This document shows positions 42,904-51,804 of a stretch of 64,000 nt of DNA, one piece after another (the first letter of the stretch is position 1; each line of letters begins with the position of its first letter). Source of the stretch: Negativicutes bacterium (GTDB lineage: Bacteria > Bacillota_C > Negativicutes > Sporomusales_B > JARLHX01). A model generated the notes under the pieces. The model was not told the DNA's origin. It saw only the letters and a list, made by a program, of their open reading frames with translations, and did no database searches. The translations under genes and the position numbers were made by a program. The stretch is from NCBI GenBank assembly GCA_031292035.1, contig JARLHX010000407.1, forward strand, positions 1 through 64,000, written 5' to 3'.

Positions 42904-43713
42904 GTGAAACGCTGGACTTTATATGTAGCTATAGTCGGAGTTATTGCCCTAGGCCTGGGAGGATACTACAGTTTCATGGGATCGTCAACCGGCGTCCCGG
43001 TGCTGAATTATCATAAGGTGCTGGATGGAGCCGATACCCCCTTAGCCTTGGGGACAGGGGAATTCGAAGAACAAATGGCCTATCTTCATGATCAGGGTTT
43101 TCATGCTATCACGCCTGACCAATTGATTGACTATATTGAGAAGGGAAAACCTCTTCCAGACAAGCCTGTCTTGATTACTTTCGACGACGGCTACCAGGAT
43201 TTTTACGACAATGCGTATCCCATCCTGAAAAAGTATGGACTGACTGCGACGGTTTTTCTGATCTCCGATGTCGTGGGACATGATCCAGGCTATCTTAAAT
43301 GGGACGAAATCGAAGAAATGCGGCAGAAGGGAAAAGGGATTGTCTTTGGTTCCCATACCCTCAGTCATGTTGCTCTCAAGACGCTGCCCCCCGAGGAAAT
43401 CATGGCCCAGCTTGTCAAATCCCGCGAAGGAATCGAGTGGCGGCTCGATGTGCCGGTGAAATATTTCGCCTATCCCGGCGGATCATACAGCCGCGAGGTC
43501 GAAAAAATGGTGCAGCAGGCGGGCTATCGGGCTGCCTTCACCGTTGACCTGGGCAGGGTGCATCGTGATAGCAACATTTATGCCCTGGAAAGGATTCCGA
43601 TTTACAAAACTCAGCGGTCTTTCGTGGATTTTTATATCCGGCTGCATTTCACGTCGCTGGCGGCGAGTGTCAAGACTGTCAGAGATATGGTGATGCCTGT
43701 AAAGCAATACTAG
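42904..43713 (+). CDS. Polysaccharide deacetylase family protein, membrane-anchored
   Basis: A 269-residue protein with an N-terminal hydrophobic helix (about residues 5-22), placing the rest outside the membrane. The NodB domain is present: LITFDDGYQDFYDNA with the catalytic and metal Asp pair, FGSHTLSHVAL with the HxxxH metal ligands, and a YFAYPGGSYS segment. It would remove N-acetyl groups from cell-wall or surface polysaccharide. GTG 42904 is used, with AAGGAAG 7 bp upstream. Monocistronic, followed by a terminator. Confidence 0.9.
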   Translation: MKRWTLYVAIVGVIALGLGGYYSFMGSSTGVPVLNYHKVLDGADTPLALGTGEFEEQMAYLHDQGFHAITPDQLIDYIEKGKPLPDKPVLITFDDGYQDFYDNAYPILKKYGLTATVFLISDVVGHDPGYLKWDEIEEMRQKGKGIVFGSHTLSHVALKTLPPEEIMAQLVKSREGIEWRLDVPVKYFAYPGGSYSREVEKMVQQAGYRAAFTVDLGRVHRDSNIYALERIPIYKTQRSFVDFYIRLHFTSLAASVKTVRDMVMPVKQY

Positions 43714-43771
43714 ATGACTAAAGGCACATTTGGAAGGAACTGAATAACAGGATCAAGTTATTTTAAGCATC

Positions 43772-43800
43772 AAACCCGCAAAAACTGCGGGTTTTTATTT
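43772..43800 (+). terminator. Rho-independent terminator
   Basis: AAACCCGCA (43772-43780) pairs with TGCGGGTTT (43786-43794) and a T-rich run follows. Confidence 0.85.
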
Positions 43801-43907
43801 TTTGTGGATGGTGGTTCCGATTATTCTCTTTGAATACAAAGGAGTTAAGCGGCATATATAGAATTGATCTTTTAATATAATAAAATTAATCAATGAATGG
43901 ACAGGCG

Positions 43908-44699
43908 ATGAAAGAGACTGTAGCTGGGATTGATGTTGGCTCAACAGCCATTAAAATTACCCTTTATGACGGCACACGCCATGCCAGCTGGATGGAGGCG
44001 GCAGGCTGGGACCCGCGCCGCGCGGCAGCCGGTCTTTTGAATACAGCGGCGGCGAGCTGGGGGCTGGATGCCGGCAGTCTTGTCAGTGTCTACACTACCG
44101 GTTATGGGCGGACTGGACTCTCGTTTAGCACGAAGGCCCTTACCGAAATTACCTGCCATGCCAGGGGCGCCGCCTACCTGTATACCGATGTGCGAACGGT
44201 AATCGATATCGGCGGCCAGGATGCAAAGGCCATCCGGGTCGAGGCTGGGGGCAAAGTAACCGACTTTATCATGAATGACAAGTGTGCGGCCGGTACAGGG
44301 CGATTTCTCCAGGTCATGGCCCAGGCACTGGGGCTGGACATGTCGGAAATGATAGAACTCGGCGCCCAGGAGTCTATTGAGGCCCAGCCCATCACCTCGA
44401 TGTGCGCCGTTTTCGCCGAATCGGAAGTCATCGGTCTTCTCAATCACGGCATTCCCCGGGCGGCCATCGTAGCTGGACTGTATAAATCGATTGCCGGGCG
44501 CATTGCCGCTATGGCAGCCCGTATTTCACCCTGTGCCCCGGTACTGCTTACCGGTGGTGTATCCTGCCACTCTCCACTGCGCCGGGAACTGGAAAGAGAA
44601 TTGAAGATGCCGGTTATTGTTCCCGGGGAGGCTGTCTATGCCGGCTCAATCGGGGCTGCTTTATCTGCCTGGGAGGATTTACAAAAAGGAGGAATATAA
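43908..44699 (+). CDS. ATP-dependent activator (BadF/BadG/HgdC type) of a double-cubane reductase
   Basis: A 263-residue ASKHA-fold ATPase. The start is ATG 43908, whose GGACAGG site is better than that of an upstream ATG. GIDVGSTAIKITLYDG is the phosphate-1 motif, DIGGQDAKAIRV the second, and the cluster-binding cysteines are in NDKCAAGTGRFL and ITSMCAVFAESE. The homodimer holds one [4Fe-4S] cluster between subunits and uses ATP to drive low-potential electrons into its partner enzyme, encoded directly downstream with adjoining ends. Confidence 0.92.
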   Translation: MKETVAGIDVGSTAIKITLYDGTRHASWMEAAGWDPRRAAAGLLNTAAASWGLDAGSLVSVYTTGYGRTGLSFSTKALTEITCHARGAAYLYTDVRTVIDIGGQDAKAIRVEAGGKVTDFIMNDKCAAGTGRFLQVMAQALGLDMSEMIELGAQESIEAQPITSMCAVFAESEVIGLLNHGIPRAAIVAGLYKSIAGRIAAMAARISPCAPVLLTGGVSCHSPLRRELERELKMPVIVPGEAVYAGSIGAALSAWEDLQKGGI

Positions 44700-45854
44700 A
44701 TGGAAGTTACTCGTGCTCAAGCCATGGCCCATTTTGATATGGCAATTCCCCATGCCGGGGCTTCGCTCAAGCAATTGAAAGAGGATGGCAAAAAGGTGGT
44801 CGGGTTTTACTGTATGTTCGCGCCACAGGAGATCGCCCTGGCGGCGGGAGCCGTCGCTGTCGCTCTTTGCGCCACCAAGGAAGAACCGATTGCCGAAGGC
44901 GAAAAAACCCTGCCGCGCAACTTTTGTCCGCTTATCAAATCTTCCTATGGCTTTGCAGTCACCGACAAGTGCCCGTTCTTTCTCCATTCCGATTTAATTG
45001 TGGGCGAAACCACCTGCGACGGCAAGAAGAAAATGTTTGAGCTGATGGCAAAATTCAAGCCGCTGCATGTCATGAATCTGCCGCAGAGCTACCAGAATGA
45101 GGCTGATAGCGCCTACTGGCTTGAATCAGTCAAAGAATTTAAAAAGGTATTAGAAGCAACCTTTGCTGTCCAAATTACCGATGAAAAGCTGGCTGCAGCG
45201 ATCCGTGAGCTGAACGAAGAACGGCTGCTGATTCAAAAACTGGCGGCATTTATGAAGCTGGATCCGGTGCCGCTTACCGGACAAGATCTCCTCAAAGTGC
45301 TTTGGGCGCGAAATTTTGTTTTTGACCGCCAGGAATTTTCTGCCCAGGTCAAAGACCTGATTACTGAACTGGAGCAGCGGGTGGCAGAGGGCGCGAGCGC
45401 GTTGGCCAAGGGCGCGAAGCGGATTGTGGTCACCGGTGTTCCGACAGGCTTGGGCGCGGAAAAGGTGCTCAAGATTATTGAGGACTGCGGGGCCGCGGTG
45501 GTCTATATTGAAAATTGCGCCGGTATGAAGCAGTATGTCAATCTGGTTGACGAAAGTAAACCGGCCCTGGAAGCGATTGCCGATAAATATCTCAATACGC
45601 ACTGTTCTTGTATGAGCCCCAATCCCCGCAGACTGGACCTTGTCAACCAAGTATGCCGCGATTACCGGGCTGACGGGGTGGTGGACATTGTTTGGCAAGG
45701 CTGCCATACTTATAACGTCGAGAGCCCGATACTGCGCGAGAGTCTGAAGCAATCGGGCAATATTCCGCTGCTACATATCGAGACCGACTATTCACAGGGC
45801 GATGTCGAACAAATCAAAACCAGAGTGCAAGCCTTTTTGGAAATGATGGATTAA
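44700..45854 (+). CDS. Double-cubane-cluster-containing anaerobic reductase (YjiM/HgdB family)
   Basis: A 384-residue member of the 2-hydroxyacyl-CoA dehydratase component family. The single-subunit arrangement and cysteines in GFYCMFAPQE, RNFCPLIKSSYG, DKCPFF and ETTCDGKK fit the type with a [8Fe-9S] double-cubane cluster instead of a true two-subunit dehydratase. The characterised example reduces small molecules such as acetylene in vitro; the physiological substrate is unknown. AAGGAGG lies 8 bp before ATG 44700, and it is translationally adjacent to its activator. No CoA-transferase or acyl-CoA dehydrogenase is beside it, which argues against amino-acid fermentation. Confidence 0.88.
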   Translation: MEVTRAQAMAHFDMAIPHAGASLKQLKEDGKKVVGFYCMFAPQEIALAAGAVAVALCATKEEPIAEGEKTLPRNFCPLIKSSYGFAVTDKCPFFLHSDLIVGETTCDGKKKMFELMAKFKPLHVMNLPQSYQNEADSAYWLESVKEFKKVLEATFAVQITDEKLAAAIRELNEERLLIQKLAAFMKLDPVPLTGQDLLKVLWARNFVFDRQEFSAQVKDLITELEQRVAEGASALAKGAKRIVVTGVPTGLGAEKVLKIIEDCGAAVVYIENCAGMKQYVNLVDESKPALEAIADKYLNTHCSCMSPNPRRLDLVNQVCRDYRADGVVDIVWQGCHTYNVESPILRESLKQSGNIPLLHIETDYSQGDVEQIKTRVQAFLEMMD

Positions 45855-46176
45855 CAAAATACCTGGGTAGACAATGCCGTTTTGGTGAACAGAATAATCA
45901 TCGCCAAAGAACAGCAAAAACCCCGCAAATGCGGGGCTTTTGCTGTTCTTTGGCAGTGTGGCGCGAACGACGGAAAGTTGGAGCTCAGTCGCACTTGGTG
46001 GGCTGAGTGATGCCCGTCCCGCCCCAATATCTTCGGCATTGACAGTCCCCACAACAAGGGCTCGATAGTGCCAGACCTTTACCAGTTCAGAATAATATGG
46101 TAATGTTACTGAATATAGGGGTATTTTTTATATGCCGCACGCTGTTGTGACCGCGAATAGTCGGGGAGGCGCGTCT
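45855..46176. other. Intergenic region before the LuxR-type regulator
   Basis: No gene apart from the terminator at 45906-45951. The remainder to 46176 is unremarkable. Confidence 0.5.
45906..45951 (+). terminator. Strong hairpin terminator
   Basis: AAAGAACAGCAAAAACCCCG (from 45906) pairs with CGGGGCTTTTGCTGTTCTTT (to 45951). The core is CCCCGCAAATGCGGGG. Confidence 0.88.
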
Positions 46177-48663
46177 ATGCCCAAACACAATGTAAAGGCA
46201 CTTTATATGCGTAGCTCGATCATCCAGGCGCTGGATAAAATATGGGAGTTTCCGCTGACGGTTGTCGAAGCACCGATGGGTTATGGTAAAACGACCGCGG
46301 TGAGGGAGTATGTAAAAAGCGGTAAGGCCGAGGTTTTATGGCAGACCTTAACCGATGATTCGGCTGCCGGTCTTTGGAATGGCTTAAGCCGTTTGCTCCG
46401 GAAACTGGACCCGGTGGCGGCCGACCGTCTTGCGAGTGTGGGGGTGCCCAGCAACAGCGTCTTTATGGAGGAGGCCGTCCGGATTGTCGGGGGAATCGAG
46501 TTTTCGTCAAGAACGGTCCTCGTCCTTGACGATTACCATCTCTTGTCCTCTGGCGATATTGATGGCTTTATCGAACGACTGGTCAAAGCCGAGTGTCCTA
46601 ATCTGCATATTGTGATCGTATCGCGCAGTGTCTTCGGCGAGAATACAGCCGAGCTTGCCCTAAAAGGCTCTTGTCTGGTTGTTGACAAAAAATGTTTTGA
46701 ATTTACCAAAGCCGATATCGTTGAATATTGCAAGTTATGCGGGGTCAGGCCCAATCCTGAGGAGGCGGATTTTCTGCTCGCCTACACCGAAGGCTGGGTC
46801 AGCGCTGTATATCTTTGTATCCTGGGTTTCCTCCAGGACGGCCGGATTGAGCGGCAAGCCAGCCTGTATGAACTGATCGAGAAGGTGGTTTACCGGCGTT
46901 GTTCTGCTGAAGTCCAGGACATTTTGCTGCATATCTGTATTTTTGACAGTTTCTCTTTGGAACAGGCTGAATATATGGGGAACAAGGAGAACGCCGAGGC
47001 GCTGCTGCGACAGCTTGTGACCCAAAACGCATTTATCAAACATGACCAGATCAACAGGATCTATTACATGCATAATATCTTCACAAGTTATCTGCGGCGA
47101 ATCTTTGACAGGCTGAACCTGGACAGGCAGCAGGCCATCTGGAAGGCGGCAGGACAATGGCATGTAAAGGTCGGCGACTATATCCATGCTATGGATTATT
47201 TTTATAAAGCCGACGATTTTGAGAGTCTGGTAACGGCGATTGAACTTGATAAAGGCAACCAAATCAGCAACGAGCATAAAGATAAATTGATCCGGTATTT
47301 CAGCGATTGCCCCATCGAGATCAAAAGAGAGCATCCGTGGGCCTGTCTGATCTATGCCATCAATCTGTTTTCTTTTAATGAGATGGAGCTGTTTGCCCAG
47401 CAGTGCGGAGAAATCGGTGGCTATATCGAATGGTTGCCGGAAGAACAGCAAGCGACGAAAGATCAGCTGGCGGGAGAACTCGAGCTTTTGTGCAGCTTTG
47501 CCGAGTATAATAGCATTACCGGGATGTCGGAGCACCATCAAAGGGCCTGCAGCCTGCTGAAGGGGTCGTCACAGTTCATCGACAAAAAGGGCTCATGGAC
47601 CTTCGGGTCGCCGTCTGTACTCTATATGTTTTATCGGGAGAGCGGCCGGCTTGCACAAGAAGTGCAGGAAATGAATGTGGCTATGCCGCATTATTACCGC
47701 TTGACCGGCGGGCATGGCAGTGGAGCGGAATATGTGATGCAGGCCGAGCGGCATTATTACCGCGGCGATTTTGAAAATGCGGAAATTACTGCTCATAAAG
47801 CCCTTTTTGTCGCCCAGGCCCAGAATCAATTTGCCATTGTGTTATGCGCGCTGTATCTCCAATTGAGGCTGGCGCTTGTGAAGGGAGACTTGGCCTCTGT
47901 ACTGGCTGCCCTGCAGCAAACGCGGGAAGAGATCAAAGAGCGGGGACTATATCTATATATCCATACCTGGGATATGTGTGAGGGATCAGTGTATTCTTAC
48001 CTTGACCAGGAGAAAAAGATCCCGGCGTGGATTGTAAAAGGTGATTTGCAGGAGCGCTCAATCTATTTTCCTAGCTACGCCTTTCTCAATATGATCCGGG
48101 GCAAAGCGCTGCTAATCGGCGGACAATATCCGAAACTCATCGGTTTGGCCGAGGAATTTATCGGCATCGCAAGCGTTTTCCCCAATCTGTTGGCACAGGT
48201 GTACACCTATATCTATGAAGCGGCAGCCAAGTTCAAACTGGGACGGCATGAGGAGGCACAGGAAGCCCTGCAGAAAGGGCTGGACATTGCGGCACCTGAT
48301 CAGCTTACCCTGCCTTTTGCCGAGAACGGCGAATACATTGCCGATATCCTTGCAGCGCTGGCAGAGAAGGGATATTGCCGGGAAATTATCGACAAGATTC
48401 GCGCGATTTCCCAAGCAATGGCGAAAAAAAGGGAAACGATGTCGGCAAAATTGCGTAGCGAGGACAGCAAGTCGCAACTGACTGAGCGGGAATGGGCTGT
48501 TGCCGAGCTTGTTGCAACAGGCCTGTCCAATCGGGCGATCGGAAAAACATTGCATATTGCCGAAGTGACTGTGAAAAAAGCGTTGCAGAGTATCTTTGTA
48601 AAAATGGCTGTTAGCAGCAGGACGGCGTTGACGAAAATCATCATTGAACAAAAAATAGGCTGA
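46177..48663 (+). CDS. MalT-like LuxR-family transcriptional regulator (large ATP-binding type)
   Basis: An 828-residue regulator. The N-terminal P-loop reads APMGYGKTTAVREY near residue 30, with TVLVLDDYHLL as Walker B. A long helical TPR-like middle (about residues 330-740) follows. The C-terminal LuxR HTH reads LTEREWAVAELVATGLSNRA and HIAEVTVKKALQSIFVKM. MalT-type proteins multimerise on ATP and an inducer, then activate sigma-70 promoters. ATG 46177 follows GGGGAGG by 8 bp. No obvious target operon is adjacent, so the inducer is unknown. Confidence 0.9.
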   Translation: MPKHNVKALYMRSSIIQALDKIWEFPLTVVEAPMGYGKTTAVREYVKSGKAEVLWQTLTDDSAAGLWNGLSRLLRKLDPVAADRLASVGVPSNSVFMEEAVRIVGGIEFSSRTVLVLDDYHLLSSGDIDGFIERLVKAECPNLHIVIVSRSVFGENTAELALKGSCLVVDKKCFEFTKADIVEYCKLCGVRPNPEEADFLLAYTEGWVSAVYLCILGFLQDGRIERQASLYELIEKVVYRRCSAEVQDILLHICIFDSFSLEQAEYMGNKENAEALLRQLVTQNAFIKHDQINRIYYMHNIFTSYLRRIFDRLNLDRQQAIWKAAGQWHVKVGDYIHAMDYFYKADDFESLVTAIELDKGNQISNEHKDKLIRYFSDCPIEIKREHPWACLIYAINLFSFNEMELFAQQCGEIGGYIEWLPEEQQATKDQLAGELELLCSFAEYNSITGMSEHHQRACSLLKGSSQFIDKKGSWTFGSPSVLYMFYRESGRLAQEVQEMNVAMPHYYRLTGGHGSGAEYVMQAERHYYRGDFENAEITAHKALFVAQAQNQFAIVLCALYLQLRLALVKGDLASVLAALQQTREEIKERGLYLYIHTWDMCEGSVYSYLDQEKKIPAWIVKGDLQERSIYFPSYAFLNMIRGKALLIGGQYPKLIGLAEEFIGIASVFPNLLAQVYTYIYEAAAKFKLGRHEEAQEALQKGLDIAAPDQLTLPFAENGEYIADILAALAEKGYCREIIDKIRAISQAMAKKRETMSAKLRSEDSKSQLTEREWAVAELVATGLSNRAIGKTLHIAEVTVKKALQSIFVKMAVSSRTALTKIIIEQKIG

Positions 48664-48772
48664 AAGAGTATACTTTCGGATAGTATTATTACAGGCTAAT
48701 TCACTATATCATTAAGGTGAGTTAGTCTATTTTTGTTGGATCTCGTGGTGAGCTTGCGCTTTGAGGTGTGAT

Positions 48773-49003
48773 ATGGGGAAGATCATAGAAGTGGTCCTCG
48801 ATGCCGACTATCTGGTTGTAGTCCGCTTTGATAACAACCATTCGGTGACTATCGATATGAAACAAAAGCTGCATACCGCCCGATTTTCTGAGCTGAGAGA
48901 CCCGCGGGTGTTTCATGCGGCGACAATTGATGAAAAAGCGATACACTGGCCTGGCGGAATATCGATCGCCATCAGCGAGATGATTGAAATCGTCACAAAA
49001 TAG
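48773..49003 (+). CDS. DUF2442 family protein
   Basis: A 76-residue protein with the pattern VLDADYLVVVRFDNNHSVTIDM followed by FSELRDPRVFHAATID and WPGGISIAISEMIE, characteristic of DUF2442. Such proteins often sit next to DUF4160 partners in toxin-antitoxin-like pairs, but no partner is seen here. ATG 48773 follows GAGGTG by 5 bp. A secreted protein gene follows 15 bp later, perhaps cotranscribed. Confidence 0.8.
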   Translation: MGKIIEVVLDADYLVVVRFDNNHSVTIDMKQKLHTARFSELRDPRVFHAATIDEKAIHWPGGISIAISEMIEIVTK

Positions 49004-49018
49004 AAAGGGGTGTAGCAA

Positions 49019-49465
49019 ATGAAAATCAAAAACCGGGTTTATCGTAAACTTCTCAGCGGATTGTTATTGGTGATGGTGGTATTGAGTCTTCTCCCTGCCC
49101 AGGCCCTGGCTTACAAGATGGATATTCGCAATCCCTATAGTGATGCGATGCAGGTGGCGGTTGTCGATTACGAAGATCAAGCCGGTACATGGCGCTGTCA
49201 TGGCTGGTTTGCCGTAAATCCCATGAGTACAAGGCGGATCAACATGCCATCGGCTACCAGTAAAAGCACGATATATCTTTTTGTGAAGACGTCGGAAGCT
49301 TCGTGGGGCGGAGAGGGGATTGCCAGTTCGGTGGTTCGCACGGTGAATAGCAATGCGTTTAGCTATTATGACGGCGAATCCTGCCCGGCAGGCCCCAATC
49401 GTCGCCAGGAGTTTTTTGCAAAATACCAATTGGAAGATGGATTTTTGTATTGGTCGCCAGAATAG
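49019..49465 (+). CDS. Secreted protein, DUF1036-like
   Basis: A 148-residue protein with a clear signal peptide: basic MKIKNRVYRK, a hydrophobic LLSGLLLVMVVLSLLPA stretch and a likely cut after AQALA (residue ~31). The mature ~117 residues carry KMDIRNPYSDAMQVAVVDYE and TWRCHGWFAVNPMSTRRI, resembling the beta-rich DUF1036 fold, and have two cysteines that could form a disulfide. The function is unknown. AAAGGGG lies about 9 bp before ATG 49019. It is followed by a hairpin terminator. Confidence 0.75.
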   Translation: MKIKNRVYRKLLSGLLLVMVVLSLLPAQALAYKMDIRNPYSDAMQVAVVDYEDQAGTWRCHGWFAVNPMSTRRINMPSATSKSTIYLFVKTSEASWGGEGIASSVVRTVNSNAFSYYDGESCPAGPNRRQEFFAKYQLEDGFLYWSPE

Positions 49466-49506
49466 TGCAGGGACAGAACAGGACATTTTAGACTGGTTTC
49501 TTGGAG

Positions 49507-49550
49507 AGCAGGGGTCCGCTGATGAAAACTATCAGCAGGTCCCTGCTTTT
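49507..49550 (+). terminator. Imperfect long hairpin terminator
   Basis: AGCAGGG...GCTGAT pairs with ATCAGC...TCCCTGCT around GAAAACT, followed by TTTT (49547-49550). Confidence 0.7.
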
Positions 49551-49643
49551 ACTGTTGCCGACTGAGGTGTATTACCGCTAGCGACTAAGAATAGCAAGCA
49601 GGAATAGGGCTGACGGCATTACCAGGTTTGGCCTTTTTCCGAA

Positions 49644-50885
49644 CTATACGGTGACTTTACCGATGCCAAAGGCGGTATTGTTCCGCAGGACTTTCTCCAC
49701 CCAATCGCTCTGGGTTAGTTCGCAGCTAATAATCAGCACCAGTTCTGACTCCTTGGTTTTTTGTCGGGCAGAAATTTTTCGCTTGGTTAATATATAGTCC
49801 AAAATAAAGCCTAACCCGGCCCCTCCGAATAGCCCAATCAATCCCCAGATGATCGGTCCCCAGGTCCAGATAAAGCCATAGACGACTCCCAGCGTCATGC
49901 CGGCGGTGGCGAAGACTGAGGCAGTATCGAATATGCTTACCCCGTCGGCCCGGTGGATGGTATCCAAAATGGCAAACTCCTTGTGCTCCTGAACAAGCGG
50001 GATTGCCAATATCTTTTCTTTGGCGATCCCTTTCTCCTCCAGCTCGGTGATTGCCAGCTCCACGAATTGCGAATGGTCAAAAGTGGCTGCGATTAACATC
50101 TTTGCCGACTCCTCTGTTTCCGAAATGGGCAGGGCGAGCGCAAATACCTGGTATCTTTTCTGGAGAAATTCACGGAGCTCCACATCAAATATTTCGTTCA
50201 GCTCCACTGTTGACGAGTAGGCGTCGGCGGCTGCATAGCCGTAGATCGAAGGCATGAAAAGCAGCCACTGCGGATCAGCGAGCGCGATGGCTTGGCTGAA
50301 GTCGCCCATCAGAGTAAACTGCAGGACCTGGAATATCCGCGAATAATAAGCGCACAGGAACCAGAAGAAGATGAGAAAATAGCCGGTAGCCATTCGGAGA
50401 ATGTACATATGTCCTAAGCCAGGCAGTACAAAGCTCCAGAAGAGACTGACCCAAGGCACTCTTTTGTCCAGGTAGTTGAGGGAGAAGGGAATCATTTTGA
50501 ATACATCGATCGGGGCCTTTTCTCTGTCTGCCAGTACGGCCAGCTTGTTGGTGTTTACGGTAAGGTTGTAGGAATCCCATATCCCGTAAACATATACAAG
50601 AACATAACCCAGGAGCCACCTGGGATCTACAGCCGCTTTCGCCAGCTCAAACCGGCCGGTGAACGAGTAGATGATCGCCAGGTTTAAATGGGCCTGGATA
50701 TTGATGATGATTTCCAGCAGCACCAGCACATAGCCCTTGACATAGCTGCCGACCATCATCTGGCCAAAGCCGGCAAAAGACATGGCCCACCAGACGGCTA
50801 CCAGAGGATGGCGAACATGCATCTGCATGGTGTCGAAGCGCGAGAGGTCCAGTCTTTTGCGGCGTGGGGTGTAGCTATCGCTCAT
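49644..50885 (-). CDS. Membrane protein of unknown function
   Basis: A 413-residue protein. The N-terminal half holds two similar hydrophobic blocks (about residues 28-65 and 145-185, each with a G-x-G-Q/H-M pattern), suggesting an internal duplication. The middle (about residues 245-330) is soluble. The C-terminal part has a glycine-rich hydrophobic stretch near GVVYGFIWTWGPIIWGLIGL and a charged tail. I do not recognise the family. Its start overlaps the end of the CBO0543 gene by 4 bp, so the two are one leftward transcript and probably act together in the membrane. Confidence 0.75.
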   Translation of the reverse strand: MSDSYTPRRKRLDLSRFDTMQMHVRHPLVAVWWAMSFAGFGQMMVGSYVKGYVLVLLEIIINIQAHLNLAIIYSFTGRFELAKAAVDPRWLLGYVLVYVYGIWDSYNLTVNTNKLAVLADREKAPIDVFKMIPFSLNYLDKRVPWVSLFWSFVLPGLGHMYILRMATGYFLIFFWFLCAYYSRIFQVLQFTLMGDFSQAIALADPQWLLFMPSIYGYAAADAYSSTVELNEIFDVELREFLQKRYQVFALALPISETEESAKMLIAATFDHSQFVELAITELEEKGIAKEKILAIPLVQEHKEFAILDTIHRADGVSIFDTASVFATAGMTLGVVYGFIWTWGPIIWGLIGLFGGAGLGFILDYILTKRKISARQKTKESELVLIISCELTQSDWVEKVLRNNTAFGIGKVTV

Positions 50886-51460
50886 GGTTGCCTCTCCCTG
50901 GCGCTATTTGTTTTTCTTTCGAGGCCAAAGAGATATTTTGTGCTGGCCCGGGGCAAGATGGCGAGGATCAAATAGAGCGGCAAAGAATAAAAGCTTTTCC
51001 AGTCGAGCGGCAGATAGCTTCCCATAACGTTGGTTATAAAAGATTCGCCAAATAAGGAGAACAGAAGAGCGACAACAATCTGAGCGGTTAGAAAGCCTTT
51101 CCAACTAGGGAAATATTGATAAACCAGCATATATATCACAGGGAGTACTCCCCAGTCTATCGTCTCAAGATGGGGGGTGAAGGGGATCACTTTAATGGTG
51201 TATATCCACAGGGTTTGCGCCGTCCCACAGGCGTCGAGGAGGGTAGTGATAAACATTATTTTTGTGCCGTATAACGTAAGCTCGACGATGTGAGCCCGAT
51301 CTACTAGACAAAACCAGATAGCCCAGGGCAACAGCCAACCAGTCAACAAAATCCACCAGACCAAGCTATATGCCTCAGATGATAGCCAGTGCTCATAGCG
51401 AAGCTGGACCAGTGATGTATGGACATCAATGATGTGTTGAATGGATTCAGGCACAGGCAT
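50882..51460 (-). CDS. CBO0543-family integral membrane protein
   Basis: A 192-residue membrane protein with about five hydrophobic segments. It starts MPVPESIQHIIDVHTSLVQL, then YSLVWWILLTGWLLPWAIWF with the WxLVDRA turn typical of CBO0543-type proteins of sporulating Firmicutes. ATG at 51460-51458 follows GGAGG by 7 bp; a longer frame upstream lacks a site. The function is unknown. Relatives often occur in several copies per genome, and the gene's overlap with the next one fits an operon. Confidence 0.8.
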   Translation of the reverse strand: MPVPESIQHIIDVHTSLVQLRYEHWLSSEAYSLVWWILLTGWLLPWAIWFCLVDRAHIVELTLYGTKIMFITTLLDACGTAQTLWIYTIKVIPFTPHLETIDWGVLPVIYMLVYQYFPSWKGFLTAQIVVALLFSLFGESFITNVMGSYLPLDWKSFYSLPLYLILAILPRASTKYLFGLERKTNSARERQP

Positions 51461-51804
51461 TCTTACGCCTCCAAACCGAAAAGCCAGTTTGGAGTAGTAT
51501 GTCCAGGCATGGGATAAAGTAGAGAATTTGCAGAGTTTCTCGATAGCGTTGGTGCAAGCAATCGCCACATTCGGCTGATTACACAGAAAAGCCGTGTGAA
51601 GCTAGCAAAATGTGTGACAGAAGGCGTAATACGGAGAGGACTTTCCGGCAATAAACAGAATTTACTATACAAAAGGAGGAAGGTGGCGAAAGGGATGGAG
51701 GCTTGAAGTTCCCGCAAGGCGGGTGGATGCGTTTCTCGAGACTAAATACAGGGATGTCTAAATGGACTCATATGTATGTGAAAATATCGGGAGGGGCTAT
51801 AAAG
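51461..51804. other. Gap upstream of the MFS gene
   Basis: No gene seen. AAAGGAGG occurs near 51671-51678 without a following long frame of its own. The promoters of the leftward membrane operon and the rightward MFS gene must lie here. Confidence 0.4.
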
